A DNA stretch of 64,000 bases, from positions 113,128 to 177,127 of the forward strand of contig NZ_VTHJ01000002.1 of the NCBI RefSeq assembly GCF_008386495.1, read 5' to 3'. Source of the DNA: Streptomyces tailanensis (GTDB taxonomy: Bacteria > Actinomycetota > Actinomycetes > Streptomycetales > Streptomycetaceae). Made by a program: the position numbers and the translations under genes. Numbering within the stretch: position 1 is the first letter of the stretch; each line of letters starts with the position of its first letter. This document shows, one piece after another, positions 44,866 through 53,293 of this stretch. Under the pieces are notes generated by a model. It was not told where the DNA came from. It did no database searches and saw only the letters and a program-made list of their open reading frames with translations.

Positions 44866-44945
44866 GGCGCGTCCGCGGTCTGCCGGACCAGGCCGTGCGC
44901 GATGCGGCGGCCTTCGGTGAGCCGCCGCAGCCGTGCGGACGCGCC
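44866..44945. terminator. nested inverted repeats, bidirectional terminator candidate
   Basis: The outer stem is GGCGCGTCCGC/GCGGACGCGCC (44866-44876 with 44935-44945). The inner stem is TGCGGCGGC/GCCGCCGCA (44903-44911 with 44921-44929, 9-nt loop). Both are perfect and lie between convergent genes. Confidence 0.65.
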
Positions 44946-44966
44946 GTTCGTGTGATCCCCTGCCGG

Positions 44967-45893
44967 TCAGCTCACCAGGCCGGCCTTCGTCAGCCATTCC
45001 TCGGCGACGGTGTCGGCGTCCTCCTTGTCGTTGACGAGCTTTTTCATCATGTCGAGCAGGTCCTGGGTGGTGAGCTTGGCCGAGACGGCGTTGAGCGCTT
45101 CCTTGGCCGTGTCGTTCACCGCGTCCTTGAAGACGAGGGGCGTGACGTTCTGGGAGGAGAAGAGGTTCTCCGGGTCCTCCAGGACGACCAACTTGTCGGC
45201 GACGATGGCGGGATCGGTGGTGTAGAGGTTGGCGGCCTGCACCTCGTCGTCCTTCAGCAGCTTCACCAGGGTGGTCTGGGCGCCTCCGTCGAGCGGCTGG
45301 AACTTGCCGAACTCGACGCCGTAGACCTTCTTCAGACCGACCACGCCCTGGGCGCGGGTCTTGAACTCGGAGCCGGCCCCGAGCGTCATGTCGCCCGCGA
45401 CCGGCTTGAGGTCGGCGAGGCTCTTGAGGTTGTACTCGGCGGCGGTCTCGGCGGTGACCGTGACGGAGTCCTTGTCCTCGGCCTGGGACGAGTCGAGGAT
45501 CTCCACCGACGAGGGGAGTTTCTCCTTCAGTTCGGCGTTGATCTCCTCCGTACTGGTCGCGGTGCTGTTCTGGTCGACCGCCACAGACAGCAGGGCGCCG
45601 TTGTATTCGGGGAAGACGCCGATGCCGCCCTTGACCACCTGGTCGTAGTAGACCTCGCGGGCCCCGATGTCGAACTTGCGGGTCACCTTCAGGCCCTTGC
45701 CCTCCAGGGCCTGCGAGTAGATCTCGGCGAGGAGTTGGTTCTCGGGGAAGTTCGCCGAGCCGACGACGATGGACTTGCCGTCGCCGCCGGTGTCGCCCGT
45801 CAGTGGGTTGTCGTCACTGTCGCCGCCGCCGCAGGCGGTCAGGGTGAGTGCGGTGATCAGGCCGAACGCGGCGCCTCGGTACATGCCTCGCAT
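44967..45893 (-). CDS. osmoprotectant (glycine betaine/choline-type) ABC binding lipoprotein
   Basis: 308 residues, OpuAC/QAT family. The lipobox LTAC is near residue 21. Mature-domain landmarks are IVVGSANFPENQLLAEIY and the ligand-cage region GAREVYYDQVVKGGIGVFPEYNGAL. It is the last gene of a four-gene operon, after ATPase and two permeases. Uptake of quaternary ammonium osmolytes is the family role; which one is unknown. Its 3' end faces the kinase gene across a bidirectional terminator. Confidence 0.92.
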   Translation of the reverse strand: MRGMYRGAAFGLITALTLTACGGGDSDDNPLTGDTGGDGKSIVVGSANFPENQLLAEIYSQALEGKGLKVTRKFDIGAREVYYDQVVKGGIGVFPEYNGALLSVAVDQNSTATSTEEINAELKEKLPSSVEILDSSQAEDKDSVTVTAETAAEYNLKSLADLKPVAGDMTLGAGSEFKTRAQGVVGLKKVYGVEFGKFQPLDGGAQTTLVKLLKDDEVQAANLYTTDPAIVADKLVVLEDPENLFSSQNVTPLVFKDAVNDTAKEALNAVSAKLTTQDLLDMMKKLVNDKEDADTVAEEWLTKAGLVS

Positions 45894-45917
45894 GGGTGTT
45901 TCCTCTCTGGTCAGAAC

Positions 45918-46607
45918 TCAGGATTTCGTCGCCGCGGCCCTGAGGCCCGGCGAGACGACGACGCGCCGCAGTGCGGTGAACACGGCCTGGACGACCAGCG
46001 CGAGGACGACGACGACCGTGGAGCCGCCGATGACCAACTCGTAGTCGTTGCGGGAGAGTCCGTCGACGATGAAGCGGCCGAGGCCCCCGAGGCCGGGGTA
46101 AGCGGCGACGGTCGCGGTGGCCACGACCTGGATCGCGGCGACCCGCAGCCCGAGGAGGATCAGGGGCAGCGCCATCGGCACCTCCACCCGGGTCAGGACC
46201 TCCCACCCGGTCATGCCGACCCCGCGTGCCGCGTCCCGGGTGGCGGGGTCCACGCCCCGTACGCCCTCGAAGGTGTTGATGAGGATCGGCGGGACTGCGA
46301 GCGCGACCAGGGCGATCAGTACGGGTGTGGAGCTGAGCCCGGCGAGCGTGACGACGAGGACGACCAGGCCGAAGGTGGGGATCGCCCGGGCGAGGTTCGC
46401 CACGCTGGCCACGGCGAACGCGCCACGGCCGGTGTGTCCGACGAGCAGCCCGAACGTCAGCCCGATCAGGGCGGCGAACAGCAGCGACAGCCCACTGTAG
46501 GTGAGGTGTTCCAGGAGGCGCCGGGGGATTCCCTCGTCGCCGTGCCACTGGGACGAGGACGTCAGCCAGTCCCCCACGAGCTGGATCTGGTTCAGGAAGT
46601 CGTTCAC
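45918..46607 (-). CDS. osmoprotectant ABC transporter permease
   Basis: 229 residues with five or six helices, BPD_transp_1 fold of the OpuCB/OpuCD type (LTFGLLVGHTGRG, GVGMTGWEVLTRVEVPMALPLI as the EAA-like loop). The GTG at 46607 is fixed by a GTGA overlap with the upstream permease stop; longer upstream open sequence shadows that gene. It forms the channel with its partner. Confidence 0.92.
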   Translation of the reverse strand: MNDFLNQIQLVGDWLTSSSQWHGDEGIPRRLLEHLTYSGLSLLFAALIGLTFGLLVGHTGRGAFAVASVANLARAIPTFGLVVLVVTLAGLSSTPVLIALVALAVPPILINTFEGVRGVDPATRDAARGVGMTGWEVLTRVEVPMALPLILLGLRVAAIQVVATATVAAYPGLGGLGRFIVDGLSRNDYELVIGGSTVVVVLALVVQAVFTALRRVVVSPGLRAAATKS

Positions 46608-47269
46608 GCCGCCGTCACCTTGCTCCGGGACCAGGGGGTGAGCAGCCGTTGCGCCAGGACCAGCAGGGCGTCGGTGGTGAGCGCGAGCAGCATGATCAGC
46701 ACCATCGCGGTGACGATGGGGGTGGGGAAGTCGAGTTGGAGGCCGCGGGTGATGTAGTAGCCGAGGCCGCCCTGGCCGATCAGCTGTCCTACGGCGACGA
46801 GGCTGATGGAGGAGACGGCGGCGACGCGTACGCCGGCGATGACGACGGGCACGGCGATCGGCAGTTCGACCTGCACGACCCGGCGTACCGTGCCGAATCC
46901 CATCGCGGTGGCCGCGAGCCGCACCGGTTCGGGGACCGAGGCGAGGCCGTCCACGACGTTGGGCACCAGGACCGACAGGGTGTAGAGCGTCAGCGGGATC
47001 ATCACCGTCTGTTCGGTCAGCCCCGTGTAACGGACGAAGATCATGAACAGGGCGAGGGACGGGATCGAGTACAGGATGTTGGCCACGGTCAGCACCGGCG
47101 GGTACAGCCGGCGCAGCCGGTGGCACAGGATCCCGAGCGGCACGGAGATGATCAGGCCGAACAGGACCGGGAGCAGGCCGAGTCTCAGATGGACGGCGGT
47201 GTAGTCGGCCAGTTCGGCGGCGTGGTCGGCTATCCACTGCCACCGCACCAGCGGTTCGTCGTCGTTCAC
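46604..47269 (-). CDS. osmoprotectant ABC transporter permease
   Basis: 221 residues, homologous in layout to the following permease. A ~20-residue amphipathic N-terminus, about five helices, and a GFGTVRRVVQVELPIAVPVVIAG coupling loop (~residue 120) are visible. It starts at the GTG of a stop-start overlap with the ATPase gene (47266-47269). Typical of two-permease OpuC/Osm-type importers. Confidence 0.92.
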   Translation of the reverse strand: MNDDEPLVRWQWIADHAAELADYTAVHLRLGLLPVLFGLIISVPLGILCHRLRRLYPPVLTVANILYSIPSLALFMIFVRYTGLTEQTVMIPLTLYTLSVLVPNVVDGLASVPEPVRLAATAMGFGTVRRVVQVELPIAVPVVIAGVRVAAVSSISLVAVGQLIGQGGLGYYITRGLQLDFPTPIVTAMVLIMLLALTTDALLVLAQRLLTPWSRSKVTAA

Positions 47270-48360
47270 CGGTCACCACCGCCCGGGCTGCCGGTGATCT
47301 CGTGCACGTCCGCGGCGCCGACGACCGCGCCGTCCGCGTCGACGCCCACCGCGAGCCGGGCGGGCGACAGCAGCGCCGAGTCGAGGGCGGCCCGTGCGGA
47401 GTCGCCGACGAGGCTGAAGGTGTGGCCGAGGGGCGCCAGTTGTACGTCCACGAGCGTGCCGCTGTCCGGGAGTTCGGCGACAGGGGCCCAGCCGAGCGGT
47501 CGTCGGGCGTCGTCGACCACGAGGACCCAGGGCTCCTTCACCGCCCTGGCCTCCGCCACCGGGGAGGTCGCCGACAGCACGGGTCCCTCGCGCAGGGGGA
47601 CCTCGGCCGCCTTGACGAAGGACAGCCGTCGGATGCCGCGGTCGTGTCCCACGAAGTCGGCCACGAACTCGTCGGCGGGGCTGGTGAGCAGCCGCTCGGG
47701 GGTGTCGAACTGGGCGAGCCTGCCGCCCGTGCGGAACACCGCGATGTTGTTGCCGAGTTTGATCGCCTCGTCGATGTCGTGGGTGACGAACACGATGGTC
47801 TTGTGCAGCTCCTTCTGCAGCCGGATGAACTCCGCCTGCAGCTCCGCCCGCACGATCGGGTCGACCGCGCTGAACGGCTCGTCCATCAGCAGCACCGGCG
47901 GATCGGCGCCCAGCGCCCTGGCCACGCCGACGCGCTGCTGCTGCCCGCCGGAGAGCTGGTTCGGGTAGCGCTTGGCCATCTCGGCCGGCAGCCCCACCAG
48001 TTCTAGCAGCTCGGCCGCCCGCGCCCGCGCCTTCTTCCGGCTCCAGCCGAGCAGCAGGGGGACGGTCGCGATGTTGTCGAGGACGGTACGGTGCGGGAAC
48101 AGCCCCGCGTGCTGGATCACATACCCGATGCCCCGCCTCAACTCGGGGGCGTTGACCTCCCGGATGTCCCGGCCGCGCAGGCTCACCGTCCCGGTCGTCG
48201 GCTCCACCATGCGGTTGATCATGCGCAGCGTCGTGGTCTTGCCGCAGCCGGAGGGACCGACCAGGACCGTGATGCCACCCTCGGCCAACTCCAGGGACAG
48301 ATCGTCCACCGCTGTCGTACCGTTCGGATAATTCTTGCTCACCGCGTCGAATCTGATCAA
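47266..48360 (-). CDS. osmoprotectant ABC transporter ATP-binding protein
   Basis: 364 residues. Walker A GPSGCGKTT (~residues 36-44), signature LSGGQQQRVGVARAL (~138), Walker B VLLMDEPFSAVDP (~158) and a switch His in VFVTHDIDEAI. The C-terminal ~120 residues resemble a CBS-type regulatory tail (VLVVDDARRPLGWAPVAEL.., VGVDADGAVVGAADVHE), used in relatives to sense ionic strength. It is the first gene of the operon; the upstream intergenic region holds several inverted repeats. Confidence 0.93.
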   Translation of the reverse strand: MIRFDAVSKNYPNGTTAVDDLSLELAEGGITVLVGPSGCGKTTTLRMINRMVEPTTGTVSLRGRDIREVNAPELRRGIGYVIQHAGLFPHRTVLDNIATVPLLLGWSRKKARARAAELLELVGLPAEMAKRYPNQLSGGQQQRVGVARALGADPPVLLMDEPFSAVDPIVRAELQAEFIRLQKELHKTIVFVTHDIDEAIKLGNNIAVFRTGGRLAQFDTPERLLTSPADEFVADFVGHDRGIRRLSFVKAAEVPLREGPVLSATSPVAEARAVKEPWVLVVDDARRPLGWAPVAELPDSGTLVDVQLAPLGHTFSLVGDSARAALDSALLSPARLAVGVDADGAVVGAADVHEITGSPGGGDR

Positions 48361-48386
48361 AGCTGCCCCTCACCCGACTGCATATG

Positions 48387-48453
48387 GCCATTCAGCGTTG
48401 TCCGTGACTGAATGGCAGTCAATGGTCTGACGTGAACGGCACGTTACGTTCAC
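48387..48453. promoter_or_regulatory. cluster of inverted repeats between osmoprotectant operon and amidohydrolase
   Basis: Three perfect inverted repeats overlap in 67 bp: GCCATTCAG/CTGAATGGC (48387-48395, 48408-48416), TGACTG/CAGTCA (48405-48410, 48416-48421) and GTGAACG/CGTTCAC (48432-48438, 48447-48453). They sit in the divergent promoter region and probably bind one or more regulators. Confidence 0.55.
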
Positions 48454-48537
48454 AGGAAACCAGGCTCCGGATGCCTGGAATGATCAGGTTCCACGGCTGA
48501 TGCGCCTCTCATCATGGGCCGTGGTGGGAGGAGCGTC

Positions 48538-49440
48538 ATGACCAGCGTCGACGTGCACCAGCATCTGTGGACCCCTTCATTGGTGGCGGCCCTGCGGTCC
48601 CGCCGTGAGCCGCCGTTCCTGGACGGCTGGACCCTGTTCCTGCACGGTGAGCCGCCGTACGAGATCCGGCCCGCCGACCACGACGTCGCCCGGCGCACGG
48701 AACTCGCCGCCGCGGACGGACTCGGCCGGGTGCTCGTGTCGATGTCCGCCCCGATCGGCGTCGAGTGGCTGCCGGCGGCCGAGGCCCGGCCCCTGCTCGA
48801 CGCCTATCACGAGGGCGCGGCCGCGCTGCCCGAGCCGTTCGGCGCCTGGGCGGCCGCCTGCGTCCGGGACATCGACGCGAGCGCGACGGCCGAGGACCTC
48901 GACCAGGGTTTCGCCGGCCTCCAGCTCCCGGCGAACGCCCTTGCCGACGCGACCGGTTACACGCGCTGCGCCCCGCTGCTCGAACTGCTCGAAGAGCGGG
49001 ACCTCCCGCTGTTCGTCCACCCGGGGCCCGCGGCCGGCGCGCCCGAAGGTCCCGGCTGGTGGCCCGCGATGGTCCCCTATGTACAGCAGATGCACGCCGC
49101 CTGGTTCGCGTTCCGGGCCTTCGGCCGGCCCCGTCATCCGCGCCTGCGGGTGTGCTTCGCCCTGCTGTCCGGGCTCGCCCCGCTGCACGGGGAGCGGTTC
49201 GCCGCCCGGGGCGACGGGGACACGGCCGGGGTCGACCCGGACGTGTTCGTCGAGACCTCCTCGTACGGCCCGACCGCCGTCGACGCGGTCGTCCGCGCCC
49301 TGGGTGTGGGCGCCGTCGTCCAGGGCTCGGACCGGCCCTACGCGCAGCCGCCGCACCACCCCGGGTTCGGCCTGGGCGGCGCCGCGGCGTACGCCTTCCG
49401 CATCGCCAATCCCCGGCGGCTGCTCACAGGACGGGATTGA
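48538..49440 (+). CDS. amidohydrolase family protein
   Basis: 300 residues, amidohydrolase-2 type TIM barrel. The metal-binding VDVHQHLW (~residues 4-11) is at the N-terminus, LPLFVHPGPA (~160) supplies a further His, and VVQGSDRPYAQPPH (~263) the Asp. The ATG at 48538 has GGGAGGAG 6 nt upstream; an in-frame ATG at 48514 is less well placed. It is divergent from the osmoprotectant operon and convergent with the P450 gene, 14 bp apart. Substrate unknown; relatives act as decarboxylases or lactone hydrolases. Confidence 0.85.
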   Translation: MTSVDVHQHLWTPSLVAALRSRREPPFLDGWTLFLHGEPPYEIRPADHDVARRTELAAADGLGRVLVSMSAPIGVEWLPAAEARPLLDAYHEGAAALPEPFGAWAAACVRDIDASATAEDLDQGFAGLQLPANALADATGYTRCAPLLELLEERDLPLFVHPGPAAGAPEGPGWWPAMVPYVQQMHAAWFAFRAFGRPRHPRLRVCFALLSGLAPLHGERFAARGDGDTAGVDPDVFVETSSYGPTAVDAVVRALGVGAVVQGSDRPYAQPPHHPGFGLGGAAAYAFRIANPRRLLTGRD

Positions 49441-49454
49441 ACAATGGTCGGCTG

Positions 49455-50891
49455 TCAGCGGCCGGGGCGGATCAGTCCCGTCAGGTAGCGCCACAGCGAT
49501 GAGCGCTGGCGGGCGGACGAGTCCGGCACCACGCTCTCGGCCGACTCCGCATCCGGCTTCGCCGCAGCCTCCGGCGCCGCTGCCGGGCCGTCGACCGGCG
49601 GTCGCTCGGGGGTGGCGGCCAGTTCATACCGTACGGGCAGCGAGCGCAGGCCCCGCATGAACGGGGAGGAGCGCCACGGGAGTTGGTCGACGGGGAGGGC
49701 GAGGTCCAGATGCGCGAACCGTTCGAAGAGGCGGCCGACGCCGACCGCCGCGACCGTCGAGGCGAGCTCGCGCGCCGGGCACTGGCGGCGGCCGGCGCCC
49801 CAGGAGAGGTGGGCCCGGGTGCTGACGGTGGTGCTCGGCGCCACATGGTCGGCGAACAGGGGGTCGGCGTGCGCGGCGGCGGAGGAGACCCACACCGGGT
49901 CGCCCGCGCGGATCGTGTAGTTGCCGAGCGGGGTGTCCTCGGCCGCGAAGCGCGGGACGAAGTTCACCAGCGGCGGCTTGCGCATGACGACGCGGTTCAT
50001 GGTCTCCCGGACCATCCCGGCGGACAGGCTGGCGCGCACGCTGCTCTCGCCGGAGAGGACCTCGACGACCGTGTTGGAGATGAGGATGCCGACGTGGTCG
50101 GAGGTCATGCCCAGCAGCATGAACAGCTCGCGGGCCAGCTCGTCGAGCGAGAGGTCGGGGTGGGCGGCCAGCAGATAGGAGGGGAAGTCCTCCCCCGGTG
50201 TCTTCAGCTTCGTCGCCGCGAGTTCGGCCAGCGCCGCCAGCAGCCGTTGCAGGGCGGGTTCGGCGTCCGGGCCCGCGTCCAGCACGCGCCACATGTCCAT
50301 GAGCGCGTCGTCGCCCTGGGAACCGGGGAAGCCGAGCAGATGGCTGGCCACCATCAGCGGCAGCGGCCGGGAGAACTGGGCGGACAGATCCGCGTGCCCC
50401 GTGGTGCCGGCCTGCCCGACCAGGGTGATCAGATCGTCGGCGTAGGCGGTGACGGCCGTCTTCAGCCGCTTCGCCTGCGGATGGCGCGGGTCCTGGAACG
50501 GCTTCAGAGCCGCGTCCCATGCCGTGCGCAGCGTCCCGTATCCGGGGCCGCCCTGGATCAGTACGTGGTTGACCTCCAGGGACGGCCCGAGCGGCCAGTC
50601 GGCGGGCACCCGGCCCTCGGTGCGGGCCCGCCAGTTCTCCAGGCCCTTCGGCCACGCGTCGTCGTCCTGGAGCACCTGGAGCGCCTCGCGGTAGCCGAGG
50701 ACCAGCCAGGCGGGTACGCCCAGCAGGTCGACCGGCGCCACCGCGCCGTGCCGCTGCCTCAGCCGCTCATAGACGAGGGAGGGGCGCATCTCGTAGTCCC
50801 GCGTCAGCAGCGGCTGGGGATCCAGCTCCTCCAACCGTGTGTCGTCCGTGTTCACGGACCCGCTCTCGCCCCACCGGGATTCCACCGCCAT
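49455..50891 (-). CDS. cytochrome P450 of conservon-like type, lacking ExxR
   Basis: 478 residues. The heme-ligand loop is LSWGAGRRQCPAREL, with the Cys in a WGAGxxxCPA context rather than FGxGxHxCxG. The I-helix reads FMLLGMTSDHVGIL and lacks the usual AGxxT acid-alcohol pair. In the K-helix region (RETMNRVVMRKPPLVNFVPR) no ExxR can be aligned. These features recall the CvnE/CYP157-like P450s of Streptomyces conservons, which also lost ExxR. No conservon GTPase or roadblock genes are adjacent here. The start could be the ATG at 50891 or the GTG ~36 nt further in. The C-terminal ~50 residues are an Ala/Pro-rich extension. Confidence 0.88.
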   Translation of the reverse strand: MAVESRWGESGSVNTDDTRLEELDPQPLLTRDYEMRPSLVYERLRQRHGAVAPVDLLGVPAWLVLGYREALQVLQDDDAWPKGLENWRARTEGRVPADWPLGPSLEVNHVLIQGGPGYGTLRTAWDAALKPFQDPRHPQAKRLKTAVTAYADDLITLVGQAGTTGHADLSAQFSRPLPLMVASHLLGFPGSQGDDALMDMWRVLDAGPDAEPALQRLLAALAELAATKLKTPGEDFPSYLLAAHPDLSLDELARELFMLLGMTSDHVGILISNTVVEVLSGESSVRASLSAGMVRETMNRVVMRKPPLVNFVPRFAAEDTPLGNYTIRAGDPVWVSSAAAHADPLFADHVAPSTTVSTRAHLSWGAGRRQCPARELASTVAAVGVGRLFERFAHLDLALPVDQLPWRSSPFMRGLRSLPVRYELAATPERPPVDGPAAAPEAAAKPDAESAESVVPDSSARQRSSLWRYLTGLIRPGR

Positions 50892-51043
50892 GCCGCCGCC
50901 CCTCCGACACTCCCCGTACCGGCACACCTTCAGCCGGTAGCCGGAAACCGTGGGGACCCTACCCCAGGCCCCACCGTGCGGTGAACGATGGGGGCGCTAC
51001 TGGCACGGGGACTCCACCCACCTGTCCCGATGTGCCGGGAAGG

Positions 51044-51673
51044 TCAGTTCCCGCCGCGGGCGGCCTTGACGAACGCGGCGATCAGGGCGGGGTCCTTGAC
51101 GCCTCGGCTCTGTTCCACGCCGCTGGAGACGTCGACGCCCCAGGGCCGGGTGGCGTCGACGGCGTCCCGTACGTTGTCCGGGGTGAGGCCGCCGGCGAGG
51201 ATCCACCTCTCCCCGGCGCCGGCCAGCGTCTTCCTGGACCAGTCCCAGGCGATGCCGGAGCCCGGCACGGGGGCGTCGAGGAGGAGCATGTCCTCGCCCA
51301 TCTCCCCGTACCGCGGCACGGAGTCGCCGAAGGCCGCGGCACGGATCAGCGTCCAGCCGCCGGTCGCGAGGTCGTCGTAGTAACCGCGGTCCTCCGGGCC
51401 GTGCAGCTGGACGGCCCGGATGCCCGAGTCGGTGGCCAGGGAGCGTACGTCGTCGAGGGGTTCGTTACGGAAGACGCCGACCGTCAGGACATGCTCCGGC
51501 ACGCGATCGCAAAGCCTTGCGGCCGTGCCCGCATCGATACGGCGCGGGCTGGCCGAGAAGACGAACCCGATGGCGTCGGCGCCCGCCTCGACGGCCGTGT
51601 CGACGTCGCGCTCGGTCTTCAGTCCGCAGATCTTGACGAAAAGGTGGTCAAGGGGGTCATGGGAATCGCTCAC
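51044..51673 (-). CDS. trpF: phosphoribosylanthranilate isomerase
   Basis: 209 residues, full-length TrpF TIM barrel. FVKICGLKT has the catalytic Cys near the N-terminus, GFVFSASPRRI and GIRAVQLHG follow, and the C-terminal phosphate-binding AGGLTPDNV and GVDVSSGVEQSRGVKDP are clear. It converts phosphoribosylanthranilate to CdRP in tryptophan synthesis. The GTG at 51673 gives the normal length; the upstream open frame shadows the PucR gene. It stands alone, away from other trp genes. Many Streptomyces use the bifunctional PriA instead, so a dedicated TrpF is notable. Confidence 0.93.
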   Translation of the reverse strand: MSDSHDPLDHLFVKICGLKTERDVDTAVEAGADAIGFVFSASPRRIDAGTAARLCDRVPEHVLTVGVFRNEPLDDVRSLATDSGIRAVQLHGPEDRGYYDDLATGGWTLIRAAAFGDSVPRYGEMGEDMLLLDAPVPGSGIAWDWSRKTLAGAGERWILAGGLTPDNVRDAVDATRPWGVDVSSGVEQSRGVKDPALIAAFVKAARGGN

Positions 51674-51737
51674 GGCCCTAGCCTGCCGCATCGGGCGGCG
51701 GGAGGCACGGGCGTCCCGCGGTATCGGCTCCTTGGCG

Positions 51738-52979
51738 TCAGTGCCACGCCCCCGACAAGCGCCGGGTGACGATGGCGCTGAGGGCCCGTACACCGTGCGT
51801 CGAGCCCGGGTCGATGCCCGTGAGTTCCCGTACCCGGCGCAGGCGGTAGTCCAGGGTGCGGGCGTGGACGTTGAGGGCCGCCGCCGTGGCCCCGCGGTGC
51901 ATGTCGTGGAGGTAGTACGCGTCGAGCGTGAGGAGGAGGTCCGGCCCCTGTTCGAGGCGCCCGGCCACCGCGCGGAGCCACTCGTCGACGAACGGCGCGT
52001 CCGCGACGGCGAGTTCGACAAACACATCGGCCACCGTGTGCGATCGCAATCCGGCGGACGCCCGGCGCAGCGGGGCCGCCCTGCTGATCCGCCGGGCCCG
52101 GTCGAGGGCGTCGGCGAGCTCGGACCACTGTGCGGTGGCGGTGCCGACGGCACAGGGCCGGCCCAGGGTTCCGGCGAAGTCCCGTACAAGATCGGATACG
52201 GCGTCGGGGGCGACGTAAGGAGGCACGATTTCCGCCGGGTCGGTCTCCGCCGGGTCGGTCTCCAGGGGCACGAGGGCGATCAGTTCGCCGCCCCGCTCTC
52301 CGCCCTCCGGGCACCACATGACCGGCACCCGATGCGTTTTCACCAACGCCTCTATATCGTTTTCCAGGGCACGATCGCCGGCGGGGCGGTCCGGTATCCG
52401 GATCACGGTCACCGCGTAGCATTCGGGTAATTCCATGCCCACGGCCGTCGCGAGTTCCGCCGCCATGGAGTCTCCGGTCAGGAGCGCTCGGGTCAGCAGG
52501 GCGATCTGTTCGACATACGGCAGCCGACGCCGCAGTACCGTCACGTATCCCTGGCTGTAGGCGCTGATTCCGCGTTCGCCCTGCGGGGCGAACCAGCCCA
52601 TCATCCGCATGAGCTCGTCGACGCCGCCGCCCCGCTGGGCCGCGGTCGCCTCGTTGATCTCGCGCAGCATGAGCTCGGTGTGCAGCCGCAGGACCCGCTG
52701 CCGGGCGTCGAGCGACATCCCGGCCCCGGCCCGCTGCTCGCCGATCGCGGCGATGTAGCCGAGATCGTCCACGCTCAACTCGGTGTTGTCCGGGGAGAGT
52801 TCGATGGTACGGCGGCGCAACCACACCGCGTACTCCAGCGTCTCGTCCCGCGCCCGGCGATTCGCCTCCAGGAAGGCGAACTCCGGGATCTCACGTCTGT
52901 ATGTCTCGACCTCCCGGCGGGCGTTGGTCGGCGCCTGCCGGGCCAGTTCGGCGAAGAGGGTCCCCATGGGCGCGAGCAT
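51738..52979 (-). CDS. PucR-family transcriptional regulator
   Basis: 413 residues. The C-terminal helix-turn-helix of PucR/CdaR type (ALNVHARTLDYRLRRVRELTGIDP, ~residues 365-388) is preceded by a GGDEF-like/central region with EWLRAVAGRL and LLLTLDAYY. The N-terminal ~130 residues are helical, with an RsbT-like appearance. Its signal is unknown. A small hairpin CCCGT-N3-ACGGG (52986-52998) lies just before the start and overlaps the ribosome-binding region, which may damp translation. The upstream 300 bp to the next gene show no other clear feature. Confidence 0.87.
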   Translation of the reverse strand: MLAPMGTLFAELARQAPTNARREVETYRREIPEFAFLEANRRARDETLEYAVWLRRRTIELSPDNTELSVDDLGYIAAIGEQRAGAGMSLDARQRVLRLHTELMLREINEATAAQRGGGVDELMRMMGWFAPQGERGISAYSQGYVTVLRRRLPYVEQIALLTRALLTGDSMAAELATAVGMELPECYAVTVIRIPDRPAGDRALENDIEALVKTHRVPVMWCPEGGERGGELIALVPLETDPAETDPAEIVPPYVAPDAVSDLVRDFAGTLGRPCAVGTATAQWSELADALDRARRISRAAPLRRASAGLRSHTVADVFVELAVADAPFVDEWLRAVAGRLEQGPDLLLTLDAYYLHDMHRGATAAALNVHARTLDYRLRRVRELTGIDPGSTHGVRALSAIVTRRLSGAWH

Positions 52980-53293
52980 GTCATTCCCGTCGAACGGGTC
53001 GACAGGCGAAAACCGGACGGCCTCTTTATCACTTCGCGTAAATCGACGACGAACATGTTGCCCGCACTTTTGTCACTGTGCGCAAAATTCCCGGATCGAG
53101 GCTTTCCCATCGTTAGCTCCGCTTGTGGAGGGAGTGTGAAGTGGGCTTAATGGGACCGCGTCCACGCCCGAGGGGGAACACCGCAGTCGGCATTCCGGCA
53201 GGACCGGCGGTCGACGGTATGGGCGGAGGTACGCGAATTCCTCATCTGCGCGCCACCAGGGGTGGCGTTTCTTCAAACGGGAGGGAAAGACAG

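Noticed and set aside
52980-53293. Additional gene or riboswitch between the PucR and DUF4394 genes
   Set aside because: Beyond a small hairpin at the PucR start there is no coding or conserved RNA structure that I can support.
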